Assembly (NCBI GenBank): GCA_003225175.1
Contig: QIBA01000049.1
Span: 1 to 64,000 of the forward strand
Origin: Acidobacteriota bacterium
Lineage (GTDB): Bacteria; Acidobacteriota; Terriglobia; Terriglobales; Acidobacteriaceae
Direction: 5' to 3'
DNA length: 64,000 bases
The notes beneath the pieces are model-generated. The model ran no database searches, was not told the DNA's origin, and saw only the letters and a program-made list of their open reading frames with translations. The position numbers were made by a program, and so were the translations under genes. Below, piece by piece: positions 54,299 through 63,622 of the stretch. The stretch's first letter is position 1, and the number at the start of each line of letters is the position of its first letter.

Positions 54299-56920
54299 TC
54301 AATCAAGTTGCTTCTTCAATTCATCCAGAAGCGTAAGGGCCTCAATTGGAGTTAGATGATTCACGTCCACCTCTTTCAAGCGATCGACGATCTGCTGCGA
54401 GAGCGGTGTAAAGATGGCAAGCTGAACAGAAGAAGGTTGCTGGGGTTCTTTTCCTTCAAACTGTCGTACTGACTGTCGCTCCTGGCCTTCATGCTGGATC
54501 AGCACTTCCCTGGCTCGGCGAATGACATCGATCGGCAATCCGGCGAGCTTCGCGACTTCGATTCCATAACTCTTGTCAGCAGCGCCGGGCTCAACTTTGC
54601 GCAGAAAGATGATTCCACCCGGGATCTCTTTAATGGAGACGCGGTAGTTTTTCACCAATGGCAGTTCCTCTCCTAGCGCCGTAAGTTCGTGGTAGTGAGT
54701 CGCGAAGAGCGTTTTCGCTCGCGTAACGGAATGAAGATATTCCAGCGTTGCCCATGCCAGGGCAAGTCCGTCGTAGGTAGCAGTGCCGCGTCCCATTTCA
54801 TCGAGCAGTACGAGCGATTTCGGAGTTGCAGTGTTGAGAATGGCTGCGGTTTCGGTCATCTCGACCATAAACGTCGATCGGCCACGCGCAAGATTGTCAC
54901 TCGCCCCGATGCGCGTGAAGATGCGATCAGCGATGCCGATGCGGGCAGCACGCGCAGGAACGAATGATCCCATCTGCGCCATGATGACGATCAGCGCCGT
55001 TTGCCGCAGGTACGTAGACTTCCCTCCCATATTTGGACCGGTGAGCAGGACAATTAGTTCCGATTCGGGATTCAATAACAAGTCGTTAGGTACGAAACGC
55101 TCAGCCCCCGTCATGACCTGTTGCTCGACGACGGGATGACGCGCTTCCACCAGTTCGATGACGCCAGAGTCATCCAGCGTGGGACGAGCATACGCACGCT
55201 CGGCCGCGATGTTTGCCAGAGCGAGAAGGACATCCGTCTCAGCCAGAGCAAGCGACGTTTGCCGGATCCGCTTCGCTTCGCCTGCGATCGCCGCACGCAA
55301 CTCGCTAAACAAACGGCGCTCGATCTCAACGATCTTCTCTTCGGCCTCAAGCACTTTGCTTTCATATTGCTTCAACTCCGGCGTAGTAAACCGCTCGGCG
55401 TTTACGAGCGTCTGCTTCCGTTCAAAATCGGCAGGAACCAGATGCAAATTGGGCTTGGTAACCTCAAGGTAGTAGCCGAAGATTGAATTGAACTTAATCT
55501 TCAGCGAATTGATGCCTGTGCGTTGACGCTCTCGTTCTTCAATTTGCGCAATGTACTGCTTGCTGTTACGGCTCAGATCGCGGAGCTCATCCAGCTCTGC
55601 GTCAACGCCGCTCCGAATCACCCCGCCATCGCTGAGGGATAGAGGTGGTTCGGTAACGATCGATCGGTCAATGCGCTCGCACACATCCGCTAGAGGGTCG
55701 ATAAGGATGTTCAATTGTTGCAGGCGCGCCGCATTAAGGTGGTCGAGGCCAAGTTTTATCTCCGGAAGATGCCCGAATGAAGCTGCCAAGGCAAGCAAAT
55801 CGCGTGCGTTTGCGGTCTCCAGCGTCATCCGACTCAGCAGACGTTCCAGATCGAGCACGCCTTCCAGCTTGCGACGAAGCTCTTCGCGGTAAATCGTGGT
55901 ACCAACGGCTTCTGCCACTGCATCTTGCCGCGCCAGAATTTGCGGCAAGTCGATTGACGGACGCAGTAGCCACGAGCGAAGCAGCCGCTTTCCCATGGGC
56001 GTGAGCGTCGCATCGAGGGTGCGAAAGAGTGTCACTTCCGACCCGGTGCCGGAGAACAGCGGTTCAACCAGCTCCAGATTGCGAACCGTAACAGCGTCCA
56101 GCACCAAACAATCTTGCCGGTCGTAGAAGCCTATACGATCAACGTGCTCGAGCGTGCCCCGCTGCGTGCTGCGAACGTAATGTAGTATGGCTCCGGCTGC
56201 TGTTGCTGCCGCCGGGCGCGTAGCTAGTCCGAAGCCCTCGAGTGAGAGCACGCCAAATTGGTTCTCGAGTAGAGGAATAGCGTAGTCGGGCGAAAAGGCC
56301 CAGTCTTCCACCGGCGTTTCAGTGAATCTGCGACTCTCCGAGAACGCGTAAAAGCTGCTGTCGGCGGTAGCAAACAGAGGAAGAGCCGCGGGATAGAGTA
56401 CTTCCCTCGGACGCATGTGCCCGAGTTCTTCGATCAGGCGCGCACGGTCCTGCAGCGCAAATTCGGTAGCTCGAAATTCTCCGGTCGACAGATCCAGAGC
56501 GGCGACCCCAGCCCGGTCCCCAAGCTCCGCGATCGCTGCCAGGAAGTTGTTTTCTTCCGAGGGCAAACTCGCGTCGGTGCTTGTCCCCGGCGTAAGGACA
56601 CGCGTGACCTCTCGCCGAACAATCTTCTTGGCGGCTTTGGGATTCTCCATCTGCTCGCAGACAGCAACGCGAAATCCCTTGCGCAGTAATTTCGCCAGGT
56701 ATCCCTCAGCGGCGTGATACGGAACACCGCACATGGGAACCGCCACATCCTTCTCTTTGTTGCGAGATGTGAGCGTGATCTGGAGTTCCCGCGATGCCAC
56801 TACCGCGTCGTCAAAGAAAAGTTCGTAAAAATCGCCCAGCCGGAAGAAGAGCAGCGCGTTGGGATGCTGTTTCTTGATCGCGGCATACTGCCGCATAAGG
56901 GGCGTCGAGGCTTCGGTCAC
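54299..56920 (-). CDS. mutS: DNA mismatch repair ATPase MutS
   Basis: Recognises mismatches and starts repair. The 873-aa protein has the mismatch-reading FYELF motif in [14 protein letters not shown] (near residues 26-39), the Walker [10 protein letters not shown] (near 628), the Walker [17 protein letters not shown] (near 705) and the C-terminal helix-turn-helix dimerisation region. Length is standard (850-880). mutL is not adjacent. Confidence 0.97.
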   Translation of the reverse strand: MTEASTPLMRQYAAIKKQHPNALLFFRLGDFYELFFDDAVVASRELQITLTSRNKEKDVAVPMCGVPYHAAEGYLAKLLRKGFRVAVCEQMENPKAAKKIVRREVTRVLTPGTSTDASLPSEENNFLAAIAELGDRAGVAALDLSTGEFRATEFALQDRARLIEELGHMRPREVLYPAALPLFATADSSFYAFSESRRFTETPVEDWAFSPDYAIPLLENQFGVLSLEGFGLATRPAAATAAGAILHYVRSTQRGTLEHVDRIGFYDRQDCLVLDAVTVRNLELVEPLFSGTGSEVTLFRTLDATLTPMGKRLLRSWLLRPSIDLPQILARQDAVAEAVGTTIYREELRRKLEGVLDLERLLSRMTLETANARDLLALAASFGHLPEIKLGLDHLNAARLQQLNILIDPLADVCERIDRSIVTEPPLSLSDGGVIRSGVDAELDELRDLSRNSKQYIAQIEERERQRTGINSLKIKFNSIFGYYLEVTKPNLHLVPADFERKQTLVNAERFTTPELKQYESKVLEAEEKIVEIERRLFSELRAAIAGEAKRIRQTSLALAETDVLLALANIAAERAYARPTLDDSGVIELVEARHPVVEQQVMTGAERFVPNDLLLNPESELIVLLTGPNMGGKSTYLRQTALIVIMAQMGSFVPARAARIGIADRIFTRIGASDNLARGRSTFMVEMTETAAILNTATPKSLVLLDEMGRGTATYDGLALAWATLEYLHSVTRAKTLFATHYHELTALGEELPLVKNYRVSIKEIPGGIIFLRKVEPGAADKSYGIEVAKLAGLPIDVIRRAREVLIQHEGQERQSVRQFEGKEPQQPSSVQLAIFTPLSQQIVDRLKEVDVNHLTPIEALTLLDELKKQLD

Positions 56921-57077
56921 TGCAGGAGATTATCTGTCATTGCAGAGGAAGTGTCAGCCGAGGATTGCTGTTGAAATCGAGAACATTTGGGAAGTGAGCG
57001 TAGCCATCGTCGCAATATTGTGCATTGTAGAGAGGCTGTGTCTCTACGCTGCTGATGGACCATTCTTTGCCTGCAGC
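56921..57077. repeat. Intergenic region with a GTAGAGA palindrome copy
   Basis: 157 bp between mutS and the five-heme cytochrome gene. GTAGAGAGGCTGTGTCTCTAC (57026 on) is a short imperfect palindrome related to the copies at 8646, 9487 and 15248. Confidence 0.45.
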
Positions 57078-58523
57078 TTACCGCACGGCTGAGTTCAGCC
57101 TTTTCATTGCCGCCGCAAACTTGGAAGCGTTGTAGGCTGACGGGTTCTCCAGCTGCTGGAAGAGCCCGTTGATGGCCGCTCGAGCCTCCCCGCCGCTGCT
57201 TCCACCGGCTTTGGCGTAGGCGATATAAATCGAATCCAGCGCCATTGCAGCTTGTTCTGCAGCGCGCTCTCCCTGATCGGAGATGTAGTCGGCATCGCCC
57301 GAAATAGCCCGCAGAAGTCGCGCCGTCTTCTCGCGGTCGAAGGAGGCTGTGCGCAGCTCGTCGGCTAACCTACCGGCGAGATTCGCAGCCTGGTTCGACA
57401 GCTGCTCGATATCCTCGCGGCTGGGCTGAAGCGAACTGACCAGCGCGGCGAGCTTCTTCATTGTGTTCTGAAGTTCTCTTGAGGTGCCGGCGTCAACCTC
57501 GTTCGCCACATGCTGGAATACAACTACGCGCGACAAGTTGTATGCCGGATCGCCCGCACGGCGAGTCTGGTAGTATCCTCGGCCTCCTCGGGGGTTCTCC
57601 GTCACGCTGCGCAAGCGCCAGCTTTCGTCCGAGGGAGTTAGGCTATGGTGGCAGGCAAAGCAGTCGAGTTCGGCGTACTCAGGCCAGACCAAGCCCTTCT
57701 TACCCTCAGTTCCCTTCGCGCGGCGAGCCAACCGATTCATGCTTTCCTGAAGCTGAACTGCCTGGCCCACGCTCCATTGACGCACCCCTAACAATGGGTC
57801 TTTGTCGGCTTGCTCAGCATGTCCCGGGATCTTTTCTACCCAATGAACCGGTTCCACAGCTTGGAAGGAGTCGAGTTCGAAGACCAAGTCGGGGTGACCC
57901 GCAGCGATCATCTCGTGATCCACGTATTTTTCGGCGGTTCCCAGATGGCAGGTGAGGCATTTTTCCGTGCGCAACCGCAGATTTTTAGTGTCGAACATGC
58001 CCATCGCGACGGATTTCTCATGCGCCCAATCACGAGCAGTGTGCGGTCCAAGCCATTGTGATGACGGTCCGTGGCAGCTTTCACAACTCACGCCATCATT
58101 GATGTCGAACTCGCGGGCCTTTTCAGCGTTGCTCGCGTAAAGAGCATGGCAAACAAGACATTTCGGCGCGTGGGCCGCATCGGCTGCCCCGAGGCTCCCT
58201 GGGCCGAGAATCTTTGCGATGCGTTGGGAAACAGAGTTATTCAGCACATTCCAGGCTTTGGCGTGCTTATCCTGAAGCACCCAAGTGCTGTACTCATTCT
58301 GCAAAACCTTAGTCTGCTGTCGTGCCTGAACGGATCCATGGCAGGCCGTTGCACTGCACGAGCCAGGTCCCACGTACCGCGCCTCTGCTGCCGAAACTGG
58401 CTGCAGAAAGTTGGGCTTATCGGCAGCTTGAGATGAATGCGGAAACAAGAATGACAATACCGCGCAGATTCGAACAACAGCAGTGGAGCGAGCATTCGAG
58501 CAACAGCACAGCCGTCGATTCAT
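57078..58523 (-). CDS. Five-heme-motif periplasmic cytochrome c
   Basis: A 481-aa exported protein. Signal peptide about residues 1-33 (ending SSQAAD). Heme motifs: CSATACH (CX4CH) near 56, then CLVCH, CESCH, CLTCH and CFACH up to about 295, so five c-hemes. HMIAAGHPDLVFELD and similar His supply axial ligands; the order resembles the cytochrome c554 family. The C-terminal 190 residues are helical and heme-free. Divergent from the NuoEF-type operon across 241 bp, so it may be co-regulated and exchange electrons with that complex. Confidence 0.88.
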   Translation of the reverse strand: MNRRLCCCSNARSTAVVRICAVLSFLFPHSSQAADKPNFLQPVSAAEARYVGPGSCSATACHGSVQARQQTKVLQNEYSTWVLQDKHAKAWNVLNNSVSQRIAKILGPGSLGAADAAHAPKCLVCHALYASNAEKAREFDINDGVSCESCHGPSSQWLGPHTARDWAHEKSVAMGMFDTKNLRLRTEKCLTCHLGTAEKYVDHEMIAAGHPDLVFELDSFQAVEPVHWVEKIPGHAEQADKDPLLGVRQWSVGQAVQLQESMNRLARRAKGTEGKKGLVWPEYAELDCFACHHSLTPSDESWRLRSVTENPRGGRGYYQTRRAGDPAYNLSRVVVFQHVANEVDAGTSRELQNTMKKLAALVSSLQPSREDIEQLSNQAANLAGRLADELRTASFDREKTARLLRAISGDADYISDQGERAAEQAAMALDSIYIAYAKAGGSSGGEARAAINGLFQQLENPSAYNASKFAAAMKRLNSAVR

Positions 58524-58656
58524 TTGTGAGTATTCGATACCCAGGGGGGAAATGTTTTAAAGGCGTGAGACCTTATACGCCCCCAAAGTATAGAAATCAA
58601 TTCAGAAACCGAGAAAGCGATTCACAGCTGCTCGACCGCGGATTTCAAATCAATTC

Positions 58657-58685
58657 TTTACCCGTGCACTGCTCTTTGTTATAGT
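58657..58685 (+). promoter_or_regulatory. Sigma70-type promoter of the redox operon
   Basis: TTTACC (58657-58662, 4 of 6 to TTGACA), 17-bp spacer, TATAGT (58680-58685, 5 of 6 to TATAAT). It predicts a transcript start near 58692 and a leader of about 70 nt to GTG 58765. Confidence 0.6.
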
Positions 58686-58764
58686 CCGCCTCTGACTTCG
58701 CGAAGAACTTGTTGGTTTTTCCACTTCCCCCGGACGTGTTCCTGAGCGGGTCCAAGGTATCCCT

Positions 58765-60510
58765 GTGGCGATTCCCGGTACTTCATTGGCCCAACCCAGC
58801 CCGGCTGCACACAACACGGAGGGAATCTTTGAGGATCTGAAAGCGGTTCAGCGGGAGTTTGGTTATCTGCCTGTCGATAAGCTTCAGGCAATCGCTGATT
58901 CTCGGTCGATGCATGTTCGGGAAATTCATGCTGTTGCCAGTTTTTACCCACACTTCCACCTCACGGCTCCGGCGCGTGTCGATGTCCGCGTTTGCACCGA
59001 TATGTCATGCCACCTTCGTGGCGCAAACGTTCTTAAGCGACAGATCCAGGATCGGCTGTACGGACGCCCTGCAGCTGATTGCAGCATCCGCGAGATCTCC
59101 TGCCTCGGTCGCTGCGACGGCGCTCCAGCCGTTCTGATCTCCAGCAAAACCGAAGAGCAGATTTACGACAACATCACTAGCGACCGCGTCGCCGATGCTG
59201 TTGCACGCAACTTAAGCGGCGAACCTTTGCCGCACACACGTCCTGAACGGCTGCGCCAGGAGCTCCATTCCGATCCTTACGTCGGCACTCCGAAGTATCG
59301 CGTTCTGTATAGCCTGGTTCAAACCGGAGACTTCGCCGGGGTCATCTCGCAACTGAAAGCGAGCGGCTTGCGCGGTATGGGCGGAGCCGGATTCCCCACC
59401 GGAAACAAATGGGAGATAGTCCGCAATTGTACCGACAATGAAAAGTACGTAATCTGCAACGCCGATGAGAGCGAGCCGGGAACGATCAAGGATCGCTTCA
59501 TCATGCAGCACCTGCCGCATTTGCTCATCGAAGGGATGATCATTTGCGGTCTCGTTACCGGCGCGAACAAAGGCATTCTCTACATCCGACACGAGTACGA
59601 GCATCCGAAAGACGCCTGCCAGGACGAGATCGATGCTTGTTATAAAGATGGGCTTCTGGGCAAGAACATCCTTGGTACGGATTTGGATTTCGATCTCAGC
59701 ATCTTCGTAAGCCCTGGGGGATATATTTGCGGAGAAGAGACTGCGCTTATTGAAGCCATTGAAGGCAAGCGCTCCGAACCTCGTAACAAGCCTCCATTTC
59801 CTGTTTACCAAGGCCTTTGGCATAAACCCACAGCGCTGAACAATGTGGAAACGTTCGCGCTGGCAACGGTAATCCTCGCGCGAGGTGTGGACTGGTTTAA
59901 GAACTACGGTCGTAAAGGGTCTCCGGGCATCAAGTTCGTCGGTATCAGCGGCGAAGTGCGCAATCCCGGCGTCTTCGAAGTGCCCATGGGTATCACTTAC
60001 GACGAACTGATCAACGGCCACGCCGGCGGTCCGCTCCCCGGAAAAACTATCAAGGCCTTCGCTCCATCAGGACCTTCCTCGGGATACTTGCCGGCTTCGA
60101 TGTTGAATCTCCCGCTCGACTGGGACACGATGTCTAAGCCGCCGGTCAGTTCCATGGTGGGATCGGGGGCTATCGTTGTTTGTTCAAATGAAGCCTGCAT
60201 GCTCGACATGGCATTGAACGCGGTGAAGTTTTACCGCAACGAATCCTGCGGCAAGTGTGTTCCCTGTCGCGTGGGTTCGCAAAAACTGGTCGATATGCTT
60301 ACGAACTGGACGCAAGGCAAACAAAATTCCACTGATCTTCAAGCTCTCGAAGAGCTCAGCCAGGCCTTGTCTCTGACCTCGATCTGCGGCCTCGGGCAAA
60401 TCGTGCCTGCTCCTATTCAGTCGGTGATGAGGCACTTTCGCGATGAAGTTGAAGCGCACGTCAAGGAGAAGGAATGTCGCGCGGGCGTCTGCCGGATCGG
60501 AGGCTCTTGA
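58765..60510 (+). CDS. NuoE-NuoF fusion (NADH-oxidising diaphorase subunit)
   Basis: A 581-aa fusion of two complex I-type modules. Residues about 18-150 are the NuoE thioredoxin-like 2Fe-2S domain (VCTDMSCHLRGA and CLGRCDGAP supply the four Cys near 77, 82, 113, 117). Residues about 170-575 are NuoF: NADH/FMN loop GLRGMGGAGFPTGNKW (near 201), NADESEPGT, GGYICGEETALIEAIEG, and the 4Fe-4S site CGKCVPC (near 495-501) with the fourth Cys in CGLGQI (near 541). All ligands are present, so it should oxidise NADH in the cytoplasm. GTG 58765 start with AAGG 7 nt upstream. Stop overlaps the next ATG. Confidence 0.93.
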   Translation: MAIPGTSLAQPSPAAHNTEGIFEDLKAVQREFGYLPVDKLQAIADSRSMHVREIHAVASFYPHFHLTAPARVDVRVCTDMSCHLRGANVLKRQIQDRLYGRPAADCSIREISCLGRCDGAPAVLISSKTEEQIYDNITSDRVADAVARNLSGEPLPHTRPERLRQELHSDPYVGTPKYRVLYSLVQTGDFAGVISQLKASGLRGMGGAGFPTGNKWEIVRNCTDNEKYVICNADESEPGTIKDRFIMQHLPHLLIEGMIICGLVTGANKGILYIRHEYEHPKDACQDEIDACYKDGLLGKNILGTDLDFDLSIFVSPGGYICGEETALIEAIEGKRSEPRNKPPFPVYQGLWHKPTALNNVETFALATVILARGVDWFKNYGRKGSPGIKFVGISGEVRNPGVFEVPMGITYDELINGHAGGPLPGKTIKAFAPSGPSSGYLPASMLNLPLDWDTMSKPPVSSMVGSGAIVVCSNEACMLDMALNAVKFYRNESCGKCVPCRVGSQKLVDMLTNWTQGKQNSTDLQALEELSQALSLTSICGLGQIVPAPIQSVMRHFRDEVEAHVKEKECRAGVCRIGGS

Positions 60511-62711
60511 TGCCGTCGGCGAAAGAGATCACGCTCACTATTGACGACCAGAAGGTTACTGTTCCCGGCGGCACCACTATCTTCGACGCCGCTCGCATCA
60601 ACGGCATTCCCATTCCAACGCTTTGCCACCAGCAGAACGAGACTCCTGTCGGCGTTTGCCGCGTTTGCGTTGTCGATGTTGGCGCTCGTGTCTACGCCGC
60701 TGCATGCATCCGCGAAGCCGAGAACAACATGGTGGTGAAGACCAACAGCGAGAAGGTCAAAGCCGCACGCAAGACCTTGGTCGAACTGCTGATGGCCGAT
60801 CATCCATCACCCTGTGCGCGCGAACAGCAGTCGGGCGATTGCGAACTTGAGACACTCGCCAAGAGCTATAGCGTCGGCACATCACGTTTCGCCAAGCGAC
60901 TGATTCCCTCGCATCAGAAAGATGAATCCTCTCTGAGCATCCTCGTGGATCACTCCGCTTGCATACTGTGTGATCGCTGCATCCGGGGATGCTCAGAAAT
61001 TCGCCACAACTTCGTGATCGCTCGCCAAGGAAAGGGCTACGCTACTGCGATCTCATTTGACGCTGACTTGCCGATGGGAGGCTCTTCCTGTGTCTCCTGC
61101 GGCGAATGCATGGTGTCTTGCCCAACGGGAGCTCTGACAAATAAGAAAGTCCTGGGGCAGAAGCTTGAACAAGGCGCGGCGCTAAGCGGACTTTCGGTTG
61201 AGGCCCAAGAGTTGCTGGACTTGCCGGTGTTCAAAGGGGTCTCCGGCACATTCCTCGAATTAAACAAAGGCGCGGTCGTCAAGCGTGTGTATAGGAAAGG
61301 CGAGGTCATCTGCCGCGAAGGCGACTACGGCTCCACCGCGTTCTACCTCGTAGAGGGCACGGTAGACATCTTCATCTCCACTCCTCGCGCCCACGTCGAC
61401 ACCGAAGGATCACAGCAAGGATTTCTCAGTAAGCTCGCAAGCAAGTTGAAGCCCCGCAAGGAGCATCAACGCGAAGAAGAAAACACGTCACGCAAATTCA
61501 TTTACATCGACGCACCGGTCGACCTCGAATACGACCATCCCGTAGCAAAGCTTCATACTGGCGATTTGTTCGGTGAGATGACGTGCATGAATTTTTATCC
61601 GCGCAGCGCGACGGTGGTAGCGGCAGAGGACGTAGTTTGTCTGGAGATGCTGCGCAATGTTCTGGATGTTCTTCAGAAAAACAAAACCTTCCGCGCCAAG
61701 CTCGACGCCAATTATCGTGTCCGCGCTCTTGAAACCCACCTAAAGAGTGTCCCCGTCTTTGCGTCGCTCACACAGGACTTCATCGAGCATCTTCGTGATC
61801 GCGTTGAATTGCAACGCTTCGCTCCTGGGCAAGTTATCTGCCGTCAAGGCGATCCAGCTGACAGTTTCTACTTAGCTCGCATAGGTTTCATCAAGGTGAG
61901 TGAGGATCACCCGGGCGGCGAGCTCGTCCTTTCGTATCTCGCCCGCGGGAGCTATTTCGGCGAAATTGGATTGCTGTCGGATGAAGGCCGCCGTACCGCG
62001 ACTTGTACTGCCCTCGACCACGTTGAGGTCGTGAAAATTCATCGCGAAGATTTTCGCGAGATGCTCGGCCGCTTCCCACAGGTGCGAGCCAGCCTGGAGA
62101 CCGTGGCCCGCGACCGCATCGAAGAAAATCGCACCCGCATGCGCAACCTGCAGAGTGTGCCTGTAGACGACTTCCTCAAGCAGGGGCTCATAGACGCGCA
62201 GAGCCTGCTCGTGCTCGATCTGGATCGCTGCACGCGCTGCGATCAGTGCGTGAAAGCATGCGCCGACGCGCATGATGGAATTACCCGCCTGATTCGCGAT
62301 GGTCTGCGATTCGAGAATTATCTGGTTGCAACCTCGTGCCGCCAGTGTCGCGATCCACTCTGCATGATTGGCTGTCCCGTAGGATCGATTCGGCGTCGCA
62401 ATTCACTTGAAGTAATCATTGAGGATTGGTGTGTAGGCTGTGGACTATGTGCCAATAACTGTCCCTACGGCAATATTAATCTGCATGAATTCCCTGCACC
62501 GGCGGGAAGCAGCGGCTACAAAGCTACGATCAAGAAAGCGACTTCGTGCAACCTCTGCTACGACCATCCTGAGCCGAGCTGCGTTTATGCGTGCCCCCAT
62601 GATGCGGCGCACCGCGTTAATCCTCCGGAGTTCTTCGGCCAGATGCTGGGCGGAAAGAAGGTTGAAGCCGTCCCTTACAGCATGGCTCCGGGAATGATGG
62701 ACAGAAGGTAG
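60510..62711 (+). CDS. NuoG-like Fe-S protein with two cNMP-binding domains and four-cluster ferredoxin module
   Basis: A 733-aa mosaic. Residues 1-80: 2Fe-2S ferredoxin (LCHQQN, GVCRVC, AACI). About 95-112: His-Cys 4Fe-4S motif HPSPCAREQQSGDC. About 148-210: two 4Fe-4S sites (CILCDRCIRGC, CVSCGECMVSCP). This part matches the NuoG N-terminus. About 250-390 and 410-525: two cyclic-nucleotide-binding domains, each keeping Gly-Glu and Arg of the phosphate cassette (FGEMTCMNFYPRSAT; FGEIGLLSDEGRRTAT). About 570-700: an NrfC/HybA-like module with four Cys clusters (CTRCDQCVKAC, CRQCRDPLCMIGC, CVGCGLCANNC, CNLCYDHPEPSCVYAC). The molybdopterin domain is absent. ATG 60510 makes TGATG with the previous stop; GGAGG upstream. 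Confidence 0.9.
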   Translation: MPSAKEITLTIDDQKVTVPGGTTIFDAARINGIPIPTLCHQQNETPVGVCRVCVVDVGARVYAAACIREAENNMVVKTNSEKVKAARKTLVELLMADHPSPCAREQQSGDCELETLAKSYSVGTSRFAKRLIPSHQKDESSLSILVDHSACILCDRCIRGCSEIRHNFVIARQGKGYATAISFDADLPMGGSSCVSCGECMVSCPTGALTNKKVLGQKLEQGAALSGLSVEAQELLDLPVFKGVSGTFLELNKGAVVKRVYRKGEVICREGDYGSTAFYLVEGTVDIFISTPRAHVDTEGSQQGFLSKLASKLKPRKEHQREEENTSRKFIYIDAPVDLEYDHPVAKLHTGDLFGEMTCMNFYPRSATVVAAEDVVCLEMLRNVLDVLQKNKTFRAKLDANYRVRALETHLKSVPVFASLTQDFIEHLRDRVELQRFAPGQVICRQGDPADSFYLARIGFIKVSEDHPGGELVLSYLARGSYFGEIGLLSDEGRRTATCTALDHVEVVKIHREDFREMLGRFPQVRASLETVARDRIEENRTRMRNLQSVPVDDFLKQGLIDAQSLLVLDLDRCTRCDQCVKACADAHDGITRLIRDGLRFENYLVATSCRQCRDPLCMIGCPVGSIRRRNSLEVIIEDWCVGCGLCANNCPYGNINLHEFPAPAGSSGYKATIKKATSCNLCYDHPEPSCVYACPHDAAHRVNPPEFFGQMLGGKKVEAVPYSMAPGMMDRR

Positions 62712-62716
62712 CGCCG

Positions 62717-63613
62717 ATGATCATCGATCAGACACATCGACAGTGGTTCTGGGGAAGCGTGATCGGAGCAGCAGTGGGTGTCGCGATCTATATCCCATAC
62801 GCGCACTTCACCATTGGCGGAGCGCGCGGTGGGACGATCATCGGCATTTTCTATGGGATCGTTGGCTTCGGCTTCATGGTCTTCGCCGGACTGCTCAGCC
62901 TGCGTAAGCGATTTCCTGTCTGGCGCATGGGACGCACCTCCACCTGGATGCGTAGCCATCTGTGGCTAGGGTTGATCAGTTATCCAATCATTTTCCTGCA
63001 TTCGGGCTTTTCTTTCGGTAAGGGCGCACTTACCTGGTGGATGATGGTGATCTTCACAATCGTCATCATCAGCGGAATTATTGGCGCAATTCTTCAACAT
63101 TACTTGCCAAAGATGATGAGCAAACAAGTTCCTTACGAGACCATCTACGCCGAGATTCCAGTCATTCGTGGACAGCTTTTGGACGAGGCTGACGTTAAGG
63201 TCGCGGAAGTCACCGGTGTCTCGATGAGCGCGAGCGCGGTGACTAATGCAGCGGAAGACGCCGGTGGCGTGATCGTCACGCTGGTACAGATGGAAGAGGA
63301 TGTTCGCAATGAATTGACGCGCTTTTACGACAACGAGCTCCGGCCTTTTCTGGAGCAGTCAGGAGGAAAGGGCCGTGCAATTGCCGATCGCTCAACCTCT
63401 GTGGCGAAGTTTGCAAATTTGAAGACGCTTCTGCCTGAAGAGATCCATCCAGTGATCGCCGATCTTGAGATCATTTGTGAGGAAAAACGGCAGCTCGACC
63501 ATCAGATCGTGCTTCATCGCATACTCCACGGCTGGTTATTCATCCACGCGCCTTTGTCATTAGCTCTGCTTGTTATGGGAGCAATTCATGCGGTGATCGC
63601 TCTGACTTACTGA
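62717..63613 (+). CDS. Di-heme b-type membrane subunit
   Basis: A 298-aa protein with five predicted membrane helices (about 10-29, 37-60, 80-100, 105-127, 272-296) and a soluble insert at about 130-265. Helix 3 has His 81 and His 95, helix 5 has His 277 and His 291: two pairs, each 14 residues apart, the spacing used by transmembrane di-heme b proteins to stack two hemes. It should carry electrons across the inner membrane, or to quinone, between the cytoplasmic Fe-S proteins and the periplasmic cytochrome. It starts 5 bp after the previous stop. No known family is certain. Confidence 0.82.
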   Translation: MIIDQTHRQWFWGSVIGAAVGVAIYIPYAHFTIGGARGGTIIGIFYGIVGFGFMVFAGLLSLRKRFPVWRMGRTSTWMRSHLWLGLISYPIIFLHSGFSFGKGALTWWMMVIFTIVIISGIIGAILQHYLPKMMSKQVPYETIYAEIPVIRGQLLDEADVKVAEVTGVSMSASAVTNAAEDAGGVIVTLVQMEEDVRNELTRFYDNELRPFLEQSGGKGRAIADRSTSVAKFANLKTLLPEEIHPVIADLEIICEEKRQLDHQIVLHRILHGWLFIHAPLSLALLVMGAIHAVIALTY

Positions 63614-63622
63614 TACTGAAAC

